Source: Punica granatum
Taxonomy: Eukaryota > Streptophyta > Magnoliopsida > Myrtales > Lythraceae
Direction of reading: 5' to 3'
Length of the DNA stretch: 64,000 nucleotides
NCBI RefSeq assembly: GCF_007655135.1
Contig: NC_045128.1
Coordinates: 9,672,001-9,736,000, forward strand
Shown: piece after piece, positions 35,292-46,482 of the stretch
Numbering within the stretch: position 1 is the stretch's first letter
Layout: the number at the start of each line of letters is the position of its first letter
Notes under the pieces: generated by a model
The model's input: the letters and a program-made list of their open reading frames with translations, nothing else
What the model was told of the DNA's origin: nothing
The model's database searches: none
Translations under genes and position numbers: made by a program

Positions 35292-37851
35292 TCAACCCAA
35301 GAGGAGGGCGAGTAGCGAAATATGGGCCGGAGACTTGGCCATTTGCTTTACTACCTTATACTCGCTCGCCTTAATTATCTTCATGAAGGCCTCAGCTTCT
35401 TCTTCAGTCACCTTCTTCTGGGGAATGGACGAGGCTTCCGGGGCGACTTCGGGCATTGCCAGGGCTTTCCCTTTGTTTGCGACCTTCGGATTTTCATAGA
35501 CTCGACCCGAGCGCGTCACGCCCATGACGCTAAATTGACTCTCGAGGTTCCCAACACTTCCTTCGTAGGTCCACGGGACCTTGCTGTCTTGATATGGCTC
35601 TCGTGCGGAGACTTCTATCACGAATGGGGCGGGCGTGGCATCGAACCCTGCGTACCCTACACCAGTTTCTGCATGAACATATTCGATCACAAACGGGGCC
35701 GATTCCTCCTGACGGTCTCGTACTCCCCTATAGCGCAAATACCGATCATGTTAATGCTGGGTCCCGAGCTTGACCCGTGATCGGGAAGAGGATTTGATTG
35801 CACGTTCGGGGGTTTGACGGCGTTGAACGTGAGCTGCTTATCATCAATCATCTGTTGGATCCTCTCCCGTAGCTTCCAACAATTGTCAGTGGTGTGATCG
35901 GGTGCGCCCTGATGGTACTCGCAGCGCCGACTCTGATCTTGGATGGTTGGGTCGAAATCAGGGTTAGGTGCTATCGATCGGATCTTGTTACCCACGAGGA
36001 GTTGCCGGTATATGTGGGAGAGCGGAGCCGGCAGAGGTTTGAACTGTTTACGCCGTGTTTGTGTTGCGATGCCCTGTGGGTCCTGCGGAGCCGGAGCCCG
36101 TTGCACCGGCTGAGGAGTTCTCGAAGCCGGGGGCCTACTTTGTTAAATCGGAGGAGGAGCAGGGGCATAATTATGGGCGTATTGCTGCGGGACCGACGAC
36201 GGAAAGGAAGCCGGCGGAGCGAAATAGTAAGCTTGTTGTGTTGGGGGTTATTGTTGATAATGCACCGAAGGTGGGGCATACGCTTGAGTGGCCGGTGGTG
36301 CGGGCGTGTAACTTATGGAATATTGCTGGGGAGCCTGGTGCCTTGAGTTGACAGCGTTGACGGACGTGTCTTTCCCTCTCCTATTTCCCGTTGTCCCAGT
36401 GGCGGCCCTCTTCGAGGACTCTCCTTCCTTTTTCTCGACCGGACCTTCTATCTTGCCGAGCTTAATGCCGATGTCGAGCTTCTTTCCGGCATCGATAAGG
36501 TTGGAGAATGAAGACGTGTGGGCCAACAAGTGCAAGTAGTAGGCCCCTTTAAGAGTGGAGTGGAACAATTGGATCTGTTGTGCCTCACTGATCGGAGGGA
36601 CGTGCTTCGCCGCTCTAGCCCGCCACTTCACTGCATAAGCCTCGAAGCCCTAGTCATCGGTCATCTCCATCGTGCTGATCTCCAGCAGAGTCGGGGGCGT
36701 CTCCGCACAGTACCTGTACTGGTCGATGAATTTGCTTGAGAGGTCTGCCCACGTGGGGATATCCGCAGCTTTCAGTGACATGTACCAATCCAGAGCCGCT
36801 CCTGCCAAACTATCCTGGAACGTATGGATGACAAACTCTTCGTAGTCCCAGTACTGCAACATTTTTCCCCTATAGTGACGGAGATGGTGACGAGGGTCGG
36901 TCATGCCGTAGTACCTCTGGAATTCAGGCACCTTAATCTTTGGGGGTAGCTGCATGCTTGGGAAAAGACTCCAATCGCCGTCGCCGGCATCAAGGCGGGA
37001 TAGCCGCCTGATTGTAGAGCTCGAATATTCTCTTCCAATTTCTTCAATCTATGTTCCTGTTCAGTCCCCGTTTCCGGGAGAAAATTTGTGGGTGGAGCTC
37101 TAGGGGCCGCGTGGTTCGGCGTGCCCGGTTCAGAGTAGGCTATATTTATGGGAGGTGGAGCTTGGTAAGAAAGGCCGATATGGGGTTGTGGAGCTTGGTA
37201 CGGGGGAGGTTCAGCAGCGTGAGCAGGAGCCTGGGCAGTTGTAGGCAGGAATATGATCGGCGGTGGGACAGCGGAAGTCGGAGCTGGGACCGATGCAGAG
37301 ACCAGAACCGGGACTGATGTGGAGATCGGTGGAGGTACGAGCGTAGGTGGTTCCAACATTGTCGCTGAAGCAGGTGGTGCTGGAAGATTGTTAACCGGAT
37401 GGGCTGCCGGCGCGTTCACTATTTTTGGGGCAGACGTATCTCCATTATCGGGGATCAAGGTCGGCTGGGCCCATGGTCTTGGATCGACCGCTGGCCCGTA
37501 CCCAGGAGGTGGGGTGAAGCTCGAAGAAGCGCGATTTGGGCCTTTGAGTAGGGCCATGAGCTCGGCCATATTGGTGGCCATGGTGGCAGCCAGTTGATTG
37601 ACCGTGCTCTCAAGTACTGCAATACGTGCACGATCATCAGCTGCGGAAGATGGCTGCCCTCCTGAATATGCCGGGTGTGGGCCCGAAGATACAGGTGGCG
37701 GAAGATGAGTCGGGGAAGCTCCCCGATGTGCTGGTGGCACGCCTGCAGGAGACACGTGTGGTGGTGGCGCATGCATAGTCGGTGCTTGAAAATGAATTGG
37801 GGTGATAGGCGTATCTTCCTCAAAGACAGCTAATTGATTTTCTTCTGCCAT
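35292..37851 (-). pseudogene. Tat gag, broken by stops and frameshifts
   Basis: Starts at ATG 37851 (MAEENQLAVFEED) with a long Pro/Ala-rich region, then a frame change at about 37010. The retrotransposon gag domain follows (QLPPKIKVPEFQRYYG, DPRHHLRHYRGKM, AGAALDWYMSL), interrupted by TAG at about 36648 in place of a CAG codon. It resumes (KWRARAAKHVPPISE...) until TAA stops at about 36248 and 36147. A zinc knuckle CEYHQGAPDHTTDNC lies near 35915-35871. A last frame change near 35710 precedes a spacer to the protease. No functional capsid could be made. Confidence 0.85.
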
Positions 37852-38120
37852 TCTTTGCTGGAAACGAGTGGGATATCGATGAGGTGCCGCCAGTTGTTAA
37901 CACCTGGATTCCATAAGTGTGTGAGTAAAGATTCTCTTTAAAATGGATAAAGCATTGAATAAAAGAGGAAATGCATGAAATGCATGAATTTTGAAAACTA
38001 ATGCTGCCATTTGTATTGACTCCGAACGATCCAAAATACAATGCAAATTTTAAAAAGAAATAGTCCTAAATCGATCTTCCACCGCGCCCGGGGACCAAGC
38101 AACCATCGCCATGGAAAGCC

Positions 38121-39639
38121 CTAGTTCGAGGGTCTAGCGGGGGTGTCTATCCTAGGGTGTATATGGACCCCGCGGACCCTTTTCCTGGACCTCTCCAAAG
38201 CGGCGTTTACTCGAGCCAATTCCTGATCGCGCCTCTGTAGCTCGACACGAGTCTGGGCGAGCTCTTTCTGTAGTTGGCACTGATCAACAAGCTGCTCGTC
38301 CTTCTCTGCGACTTCTCGACGAAGATGATCTCTTTCGGCTCTAAGATGAGTGAGCTCGGCTTGGATGGCCATATTTGATGTGGGAGTTGCGCTGGGTGAC
38401 CCGCCATCTTCGACTCGTGGAGAGTTGACGAGATCCTCGTGTGCTGCTGAACCCCATCGGTAGAAGCGAATGATGTATTCTTCTGTAGCTTGGAAATCCC
38501 GCTCATCAAGGGTCGGATGCTCGGGGAAGTATGGACGCTCGGTAATCACAGTTCGCCACGCATCCAAGACCTGTTTGATGCTACTTTGGCGATCTGCAGG
38601 TGTCTGATCCTCCCGCCAAGTATGTTCAAATCTAGTTCGCGCCGTATCCTCGGGGACCGTCTGTAAGCCACCGAGCTGCCTCACTACTCGCGCCGGAAAA
38701 TAAGTGGTGGACCCCGCATGACTCACGAGTGGGACTCCATAAAAATCAGGACACCTAAGGGCTATGGGTCCGGGTGACATCCACGCGGCACGCCACTTGA
38801 AACCCCTAGGTGCTATTTCACGAAAAAATTTGATCCACTCAGAGACCTTGCGTTCTTCCACATACAGGAGGGGTAGCAATCGAGAAATAATTGACTCCGG
38901 ACCATTAAAATACATAATCGAGCGCAACAGACGCAGAGGGTTTGCGTGACTTTGGAGCCAAATTTGTAAAAGTATAGGGGATCCTCTTATCCTTCGGTCG
39001 CATGTTCTCAAGACGCGGTCGAGGGACCGGATGGTCTCAGCCACGAGGGCTACCTCATAACCACGCCCTCCGACCACTTGGAGGACAACGCTGGCTAAGG
39101 CAGCATCGATGAGACTATGAGCGAGGGAATAAGAGGGTCCCAAAGGTTAGCAATAGAACAGCATGACATAAATCCTTTCGAAGAAAATCCCCCTGGACCC
39201 TATGCACTCGTGACTCAATAAAAAATAGGAGTTTCTCGATTTCAATCTCCGTGCTGCCGGAGTATGCGAGTTCAGCATTCAAACGAGTCGTGGGAACCCC
39301 GAGTAGGCGTGAGACTAGGGTTGGTCGGGTGGTGTGGAAGTTGGGTTCTACAATGCCGTGGACAACTGCGGTTCGACCGATGAGTGTCCGGTACTCCTCA
39401 ATGGTTGGTGTGAGCTCGGTACCCTGTATGTCGAAGACGGCGCGACTTGGGTTCCAGAATGCGATAGCGGCTTCGAGGAAATTCCAATCAACTTGCCGAG
39501 TAGCCAGCAAAGGGATATCCCCTACGAACGTAGAGATGTAACGGCGGTCGACTGGGCGTAAAGCTCTCCATATACGGGTAATCTCCTCAAGCGGTGGTGT
39601 GACTCTGTCGAGGCGCGGGCAGGACACCGGGCGTGACAT
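38121..39639 (-). pseudogene. Tat/Ogre ORF1-type protein upstream of gag, frameshifted
   Basis: Starts at ATG 39639 (MSRPVSCPRLDRV) and reads to 39115; the same protein continues one frame over from about 39143 to 38121. The join is at LTFGTLLFPRS/LAHSLIDAAL. N-terminal parts such as RPVDRRYISTFVGDIPLL, DIQGTELTPTIEEYRTLIG and FLRKDLCHAVLLLTFGTLL are typical of the plant ORF1/DUF7745-type family (name from memory). The C-terminus is a coiled coil (LTHLRAERDHLRREVAEKD and on). The function of this extra ORF in Tat/Ogre elements is unknown. Confidence 0.75.
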
Positions 39640-40218
39640 CCCTTACTAAGATGGAAGGAAAATCGATTTAAGACTAGTCAATACAAATGACACCCTAATT
39701 TTGAAATTGGATGATGCATGCATGCAGAAAATAAAAAATGCCCACGGCTTAATGAATAGTATACATCGCATATCTCTCTCAAGAATAGAAAAGATTCAAA
39801 TTGGCGCACAGGCCGACTCAAGGACTGTTGTTGGAGTCGGGTTGGAGGATGGCGCGGAGCTCCTGCAGAATGCATGGCTTTGGTACTACAGGGACCGTGC
39901 TACGTAAGAATGGGGGCTCCCGACTCAAGGGTGTCAATTCCTTGAAATCGAGCGGGGATCTTTGGGGGCCTAATCGACGGTCCAACCGTGCGATGTACCC
40001 TTACTCGGAACCCCTATCTAACCTGTGTTTCCTAAAATCGGTCGTGGGACGCGACCCGTAGGTACTTGAAGCTAGTATGATATGCAATGTGCATGCAAGA
40101 AATAAAGGTGTGTAAACTAGATAAGCGGGAAATTGCGAAAAGCGATAAATAAACAAGCAAACAAAGCAAGCGGGAACGAGCCCGAACCCTCTAAGTGTCC
40201 CCAGTGGAGTCGCCAAGC
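39640..40218 (-). other. Tat leader with primer-binding-site-like sequence
   Basis: Three bases inside the 5' LTR (LTR edge at 40219) the reverse strand reads TGGCGACTCCACTGGGGA (about 40215-40198). It begins with TGG, as expected for pairing with a tRNA 3'-CCA end, and looks like the PBS of other Tat/Ogre elements. The tRNA species was not verified. The rest of the leader is non-coding. Confidence 0.6.
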
Positions 40219-43200
40219 TGTGCGCACCCGAATTTCGTCTCGTCGGGGCACGCATGCGCGCCCCTATGCAACGCGGCTTGGGAGTGTCCACCTTCCCGGG
40301 GACGCGCGACGGACGCACGTGAGAAGGAGTCGCCACTTGCCATTTTACGACCCGAAGGTCGAGGGCCGGCAAGTTACCCGAGTCTAGGGGTATGGGATAC
40401 ACCTAGTATGTTAAGGCAATGGTCTGTACGGAACCGGAAATTCCGAATTCGGGGGTTCTATTACGTGTGGGCCTATATCCCACACGCCCTTTCGGTACTC
40501 TAACTTGCTAGGCTTGCCATTTTATTTATTTACCGCATGATTAAGTTTCGCTCATCTTACACGTTTTGACACCGTAAATTCGAAAAAACACTCTGACCAT
40601 CTACTCTCCGACCGGGATTTTACATGAATATATGTATAATATAAAACCTTACATTGTTCTCTCAAATGAATAAAGACAAGCTATAATGACTAAATCCCGA
40701 TCGGTTCGCATTTGGCCATGATTTCACTCATGCTCACCGTATAGTTTGGAAAAGACCGAAAATTAAATTAAATGCGCACTCGGTGTATGGGGGTATTGGA
40801 TCCCGTGATCGACGGTTATGGCGTTGGACCCAGTGTGAATCGAGTCCTAAAGGATTGGGCTCGATCCGCATAACAATCAAGTGCAAAAGATGTAACAAGC
40901 AAGCTCAACTAAACAATCAATGGGGTTTTGTTATCGCCGAATTTACGTGAATTAACTGATTATTAACCGGGATATATTGGCATCCAAATCCTACCTTAAA
41001 ACAAGCAAAAAAGGGGTGATGGATAGGGTATGTAGCATCCGGCATTATTTTAACGGACCCGACAGACATGATGTCCATAGTCAAGTCTCGAATGTGTGGG
41101 TTGTTTTTAGATTATTCTGTATCGTGACAATATGGCTTTTACAAATTAAGAGTGTTTTTCACCTAAAAACCCAAAACCTAACCCTCTATTTGACTATTTG
41201 ACCATGTTTGATTAAGCCGAGTTTGAGATTAATTCGTTTTCCCATGTTTTAACCCGTTCTAAACACAAACCTACGCTAGGATTACGGCAGGACAAGAACC
41301 GGTAATCATGCCCTTGAATCGGTAAATATGTGTGTGCATGAAAATCAAGATTACGTTGTACGTATCTCGGTGCTTTTGAAATTGTGAATTTTAAAAAAAA
41401 GGCATGACTAACGGTTCTTGAACTGTCGACGCGATTACAAATTATTAATCAATTCGTGCAATCCATTTAAAAGTGTCAAGTGATTTAATTTAACCAAATT
41501 TAACGTCCTGATTATCCCGTATGTAGAATTTTTGGGTTAATTAGAAAACTTGCCGAATGCTTTAGTCTACGGATTTCGAGCCGTCGAGATTGCTATTAGT
41601 TGACCGCCCGATAAACTCTAATTTCCGACATGCTCACATAATTACAAAATTGAAATATTTAAATGGGGCACATGCATTGTCGGTGGGTGATTCAAGTAGA
41701 AAAGGGCAGGATATTTTAGAAAATGTCCAGGGGACTGAATTGAACGATTTTAAAAGAGCAGGGACTGATTTGGAAATTCTAAAAAATTGGGGACTGATCT
41801 GAAAATTCTAAGAGATTGGGGACTGATTTGAAAATTCTAAAAAAATGGGAACTGTGTAAAAAATTATTGAAAGTGTCCTAGGGCTTATTTGAAATGAATT
41901 TGAAAATCGGGACTGATCTGGAAATAATAAAAAAATGGCCCCAGGACTAAACTGAAACAACTTGGAAAGTTTTTTTGGGATGCTTGAAAAATTCTGGGAA
42001 TTCCAGGACTGATTGGGAAATAATGAAATGACTGGGACTGGATTGAAAAGAAATTTTGAAATTCGGGGCAGATCTGAAAAGGGTGAAAAATGGCCTAGGG
42101 ACTAAACTGAAACAACCTGGAAAGTCTTTTGGGACGCTTGAGAAATTCTGAAAAATCCAAGGACTGATTGAAAAATAATAAAATGACCGGGACTTGGTTG
42201 AAAATAAATTTTAGGGTTCGGGGCAGATCTAAAAAAAATAAAATGAGTCCTTTGGACAGAAATGTAACAAAATGGAAAGTTCGTAAAATCGAGTTCGGGA
42301 CAAATCCGATCACCCACGCGACCCAAGAACACTCAATTCACATTATATCCAATCAAGCAAGCAATAATATTCAGGAAATGAGCCCTAATCATGCCACTAA
42401 ATCGAGAATTTACCTAATCCGGAAAGTTGAGGGGCTTCTCTGTAAAAAAAAAAATCGCCGGACAATCGGGTCGGATCGGATCGCCCGCCCGAAGGGAAAC
42501 CGCCTGGAAGAGAAGCTGGGCTGGACTGGGCGTTGGGACTGGCTGGGCTTGGGTTGGGCCTGCGAAAAAAAGAACTGGGCCGAAGCCCGTTAGCCAAAGG
42601 GCGACCGGGATTGGGGGCGACGACGGCGACGAGGCTGGGGGCGGCGGTTCTCGCCCCTGGACGCCGCGACGACGGCCGGAATGGACGCGGGTGGTAGCTC
42701 TGGGCGCCGCCGGCACTCCGCCGTGGTCAATCTGGGCCTCACCGGAGTTTAAGTGGCCGGAATCAGGGAGTTTTTGCGGTATTCCGGCGACGGTTCCCCG
42801 AATTCTCCGATCTCCAAATTCCCCGAAACGAGAGCCAATTTTTCGATTTCGTTCGATGGGTCTTGTTCCTTCCTATCCGAATTCCATTTCTGTTTATTTA
42901 ATTGCAATTTCTTCCCGTTTCCGTTAAGATTTCAGCCGATTTGGAGAAAATCTCGGAAAACCGCGATTTGGGGACAGTTCCGGGCCGGCGGGGATCGCGG
43001 GCAGCCGGCGAGCGCTGCCCGACCCTGCCCGGCCTGCCCGATTTGTTTTTTTTTTTTTAAATTAGGGCCGGCGGTCACGGGCAGCCGGTCAACGCTGCCC
43101 GGCCTGCCCGGCCCTGCCCGACTCTTTTCTTTTTTCTTTTTCTTCTTTTTTTTTAACATATTTAATTTAATTAAAAATAATTTAATTTTAATATTTTTTT

Positions 43201-43277
43201 TTAAGAAAAGGTGATAAATTGGGAAATGACAATTTTGCCCCCCTCGGAGCCGATGGACCGAAATTAGGTGCTGACAC
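40219..43277 (-). repeat. 5' LTR of the Tat element, 3,059 bp
   Basis: Bounded by TGTGCGCACC (40219) and GCTGACA (43277), giving TG...CA on each strand. Positions 40219-41524 match the left LTR. The U3 half (41525-43277) is unique in the window and contains A-rich GGACTGA-TTGAAAATTCTAA-type tandem repeats (about 41700-42230) and a GC-rich part (about 42460-43130) with two copies of GGGCCGGCGG-CACGGGCAGCCGG-GCTGCCCG. Confidence 0.85.
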
Positions 43278-43436
43278 ATATAAAATCACTCACAAGTGAT
43301 ATCACCTGATTAATCTTCTTGATAAGAAATTTGGCCGTGTACATTAACGAGGGGATTGAGCTTTTGATTTACACATTTAATACTCGTTAGTTTGTTGCTA
43401 GCTAGCTGATAACATGTGAATTGATAAAAAAATTTA
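43278..43436 (+). repeat. Continuation of the CACTA-internal satellite after the Tat insertion
   Basis: After the target duplication the sequence resumes with AAAATCACTCACAAG, CACCTGATTAATC, CTTGATAAG and GAGGGGATTGAGC, the missing right part of the monomer cut at 27856. This shows the retrotransposon landed inside one satellite unit. Confidence 0.75.
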
Positions 43437-43780
43437 GGGGTTTTTACCTAAAATGACCCATGGTTTGTCCGTTTTGTCAAATCTATCATATGCTTTTTTT
43501 GTCAAATCTATCCCATAGTTTACTTTTTGCATCAAATCTATCACAGCGTTATCTTTTCCGTCGACATCTAACGGCCGTGCTGATGTGGCACGTGGAGAGA
43601 TAGTGGGACACACTTGCCACGTAGGCGCCACGTCAGCACGGCCGTTAAATGTCGACAGAAAAGATAACGCCGAGATAGATTTGATGCAAAAGTAAACCAT
43701 GTGATAGATTTAACAAAAAAAAAGCATATGATAAATTTGACAAAACGGGCAAACCATAAGTCATTTTAGGTAAATACCCC
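43437..43780. mobile_element. Mutator-type foldback MITE, 344 bp
   Basis: Almost perfectly palindromic: GGGGTTTTTACCTAAAATGA at the left mirrors TTTTAGGTAAATACCCC at the right, with CCGTCGACATCTAACGGCC and GGCCGTTAAATGTCGAC around the centre. Flanks are AAAAATTTA (43428-43436) and AAAATTTTA (43781-43789), 8 of 9 bases alike. Copies truncated at the right end lie at 50719-51040 and 53902-54223. Confidence 0.85.
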
Positions 43781-43829
43781 AAAATTTTAACAATAACTAA
43801 TCTGACAGTTTGTTAGCAGCTTGTTGTCA

Positions 43830-44268
43830 GAAAGCAATTATTGGAATAAAACGCCAAGCGGGAAAGTTTCCACTCATCGCCCATCGAAAATTTCAAAGAC
43901 AAAATTAGGCGTAAAATTCAAAAACCAAATTGAAACTTCTCTTACATCCTTTATATCTCCCAATTTCCTTTTCCTTTCTATATATATTCCTCTCTCTCTC
44001 TCTTTTCTTTTGCTCCACAAATATCTTAATGCTGAAGTCGATTACTTCATTCCCTTGGCCGAGTCTTCTTCTTCTTCTTCCTCTTTGTCTTCTTTGCTTC
44101 CGCCCGTTGTGGCAATCTTTCATTCTTATCCGCTCACTTCACCAACTCTTCCTCCTTCGTTTGGCAAAATCATTGCTGGTTTTGGAGATATTCAAGTTTG
44201 GTCATTAGGTCTCGGAGCCCATGAGTGAGATCCCTAGCTAATTCGATCTTCTAGCACCGGAGAGAGGG
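43830..44268 (+). promoter_or_regulatory. Captured promoter/5' UTR-like sequence before the EXO84 fragment
   Basis: A TATATATATTCC stretch (about 43980) is followed by CT-rich leader-like DNA and TCTTCTTCTTCTTCC, as in many plant 5' UTRs, running straight into the EXO84 exon relic. It probably came with the exon. A 135-codon open frame across it (43821-44228) has no recognisable protein. Confidence 0.4.
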
Positions 44269-44396
44269 ATGGTGATTGCGAAGACCGCCCAATGATGAAG
44301 AACGAGGTGAAGCTCAAGGAAGGCCTCTAGGTCTTCAAGTCCGACAATTTCAACGCCGAGGCTGACATCCACTCCAAGTGCTCTCTCAACAAGAAG
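44269..44396 (+). pseudogene. EXO84: First-exon fragment of an exocyst subunit EXO84 gene, captured in the CACTA element
   Basis: Translation gives MKNEVKLKEGL, an in-frame TAG, then VFKSDNFNAEADIHSKCSLNKK, which fits the N-terminus of plant EXO84 (family pattern: V/F-FKSD-F-AD-YVQS-C-SLNEKE). The upstream ATG at 44269 (MVIAKTAQ) is in another frame and meets stops. The match ends at AAG followed by GTTCATT, a preserved splice donor at the expected exon end, with intron-like DNA after it. EXO84 tethers secretory vesicles in the exocyst complex. The rest of the gene is absent, so this is a captured, broken piece. Confidence 0.65.
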
Positions 44397-45125
44397 GTTC
44401 ATTCTTGGCTTAATCAATTAGTCTGTCTATTACTTCCTCTGCATATGCTCGAGTTTGCATTAGCAGTTGTGGCTTGACTATGTTTCTGATTTGGTGCGTT
44501 GTTCTTTCCATCTTTGTCTACGTCGTTTTGTTAGCGAGATGTCAACTTGTTGTCATTTTTGCCTTCTTTTCATCTTCGCCTCGTCTTCTTCTTTTTGTCA
44601 ATAAGCTGTCAACTTGTTGTCAGTGGTAAATAGTTTTTAGGTTTTTAAGGTTTTAGTATTAAGATTTTAAGGGTTTTGATGGTTTTAAGTGTTTTAAGGT
44701 TGTAAGGTTTTAAGGTATTCGAGTTTTAGGGTTTCAATGGTAAAACATATACCACTGTCAATAAGTTGACAACTTATTGTCTCTTTTTTTTAATTAATTT
44801 TGGTTAGCCTTGGCCGACGTTTATTAAGCGTCAGCAAAGTTTTTTTTTTAATTAACATGGATAATACGTAAATGTCGGCTTAGGCTAGGTCTTGGCCGAC
44901 AACCACCTTCTTTTTTAAAAACTTTAATTGTTCTATGGCGACCCTTCCTAAGCTTCACCATGGGTTGTGCTGGCCCGATGCTTGCATAAACGTCGGCCGG
45001 GACCGAGCCCGATGGAACCTTGGGCAAGGCTTGCATAACCCTAAGCGTCAAGAGACCTTTAGCGAGACCTATAAGTGTCGCCCAAAGTCTCAAAAAGCGT
45101 CGCTCAAGGTACTTTTTCTTGTAGT
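44397..45125. other. Right part of the CACTA element
   Basis: It begins with intron-like DNA from the captured gene, then AT-rich DNA with repeated TTGTTGTCAG/TTGACAACTT motifs, then GC-richer subterminal sequence with CGTCGG, CGCCC and GCGTCGC motifs up to the terminus. No coding sequence is seen. Confidence 0.5.
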
Positions 45126-45222
45126 GATAGCTAGGTCCATCACAAGTTCCTAACTATTAGCAAATTGACTAGCCAATAACTGAGTCTTTATTAATTACTT
45201 GGCCATGATATAGTAAAACATA

Positions 45223-46482
45223 GGGAAAATAGCCTCATATAGCACAGTTTTTACCTTATTTTCACTTCCTAACATGTTTTTAAAAGTTGTCACGATCTAA
45301 TACGAATCACCATTTTATTCTCGGATCTAGCATACCGTTAAACTCTGTCTAAAAACCGTTAAATACCGTTAGACTAAATTTAACGGTGTGCTAGATCCGG
45401 GAATAAAATGGTGATTTGTATTAGATCGTGACAACTTTTAAAAACATGCTAGGAAGTGAAAATACGGTAAGAACTATGCTATATGGGGCTATTTTTCCTT
45501 TTTTTATTTGAAGAGTCACTGCCCAAAAAATATAAAAATTAGTGTGGAGCTTTATAATAATATCAGGAACATTGGTTAAAAGTTTCAGGTATTTTTGAGA
45601 TCGGACGATTCACAAAAACTATCAAAATTAAAATACCAAAGAAAGGGGTAAATATTTTTTATTTGAAGATTCACTACCTAGAAAAATATAAAAATTTGTG
45701 TAGAGCTTTATAATAATATCAAGAATATGGGGTAAAAGTTTCATCTCGTTTTGAGATCGGGCGATTCACAAAAACTATCAAAATCAGAATAATAATGTTA
45801 GGAACATGGAGAAAAAGTTTCATCTCGTTTTGAGATCGGATGATTCACAAAAATATCAAAATCAGAGCACTGAAAAGAAGGGTAATTATTTTTTATCTGA
45901 AAATTCACCACCCAAAAAAATTTGAAATTTTTTTTGGAGCTTTATAATAATATCAGGAACATAGGATAAAATTTTCACTTTGTTTTGACATTGAACGATT
46001 CACAAAAGCTATCTAAATCACAACACCGAAAAAAAAGATAAATATTTTTTATCTGAAGATTTATCATCCAGAAAAATCTAAACATTTGTGTGGAGCTTTA
46101 TGATAATATCAGGAACATGGAGTAAAAGTTTCACCTCATTTTGAGATCGTACTGTTCACAAAAATTATCAAAATCAGAACACCAAAAAGATGGGTAAATA
46201 TTTTTTTGAGAAAATAGCCCAATGTAGCACAGTTTTTACCTTATTTTCACTTTCTAATACGTTTTTAAAAGTTGTCACTTTCTAGCACAAATCACCATTT
46301 TATTCCCGGATCTAGCATACCGTTAAACTCCGTCTAACGGTGTTTAACGGTTTTTAGACGAAATTTAACGGTGTGCTAGATCCGGGATAAAATTGTGATT
46401 CGTACTAAATCGTGACAACTTTTAAAAACGTATTAGGAAGTGAAAATAAAGTAAAAATTATGCTCTATTGGGTTATTTTCCC
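45223..46482 (-). mobile_element. Second composite foldback element with the same satellite, inverted
   Basis: Outer ends GGGAAAATAGCCTCATATAG (45223) and the complement of TTGGGTTATTTTCCC (46482). Each end (about 45223-45498 and 46211-46482) is a palindrome related to the ends of 19353-21144. Between them are about four to five copies of the same ~156-bp satellite in reverse orientation (GAGCTTTAT anchors at about 45547, 45703, 45937 and 46093; one unit is shortened). Flanking 9-mers TAAAACATA and GAAAAAATA agree at 7 of 9 positions. Confidence 0.65.

Larger units (their letters stand above)
27857..43277 (-). mobile_element. Tat/Ogre-type Ty3/gypsy LTR retrotransposon, 15.4 kb, decayed
   Basis: In element order on the - strand: 5' LTR (43277-40219), PBS-like site, leader, ORF1 (39639-38121), gag (37851-about 35700), protease, RT and RNase H, a second archaeal-type RNase H with integrase (to 30583), a repeat-rich 3' non-coding region and a truncated 3' LTR (29163-27857). 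An ORF upstream of gag, two RNase H domains and no chromodomain mark the Tat lineage. The 5-bp target duplication is CGTAT (27852-27856) and CATAT (43278-43282), differing by one CpG-to-CpA change. All ORFs except the last carry stops or frameshifts. Confidence 0.9.
25512..45126. mobile_element. Non-autonomous CACTA (En/Spm) transposon, split by nested insertions
   Basis: The left end CACTACAAGAAAAACACC (25512) and the right end, the complement of CACTACAAGAAAAAGTACC (ending 45126), are canonical plant CACTA termini with 14 identical bases. The 3-bp flanks are AAA and ATA, two of three alike. Subterminal DNA at both ends is GC-richer with repeated CGTC/GACG-type motifs. After removing the Tat retrotransposon and the MITE, about 3.9 kb remains: internal repeats, a satellite, and a captured EXO84 first exon. 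No transposase is visible, so it would depend on an autonomous partner. Confidence 0.75.

Noticed and set aside
41525..43277. Idea that this stretch is host DNA between the Tat LTR and another insertion
   Set aside because: It ends in GCTGACA followed by the matching target duplication and by the continuation of the satellite monomer cut at 27856, so it is the U3 part of the 5' LTR.
43821..44228. 135-codon frame before the EXO84 fragment
   Set aside because: Low-complexity Ser/Leu-rich translation of a CT-rich leader; better read as captured 5' UTR.
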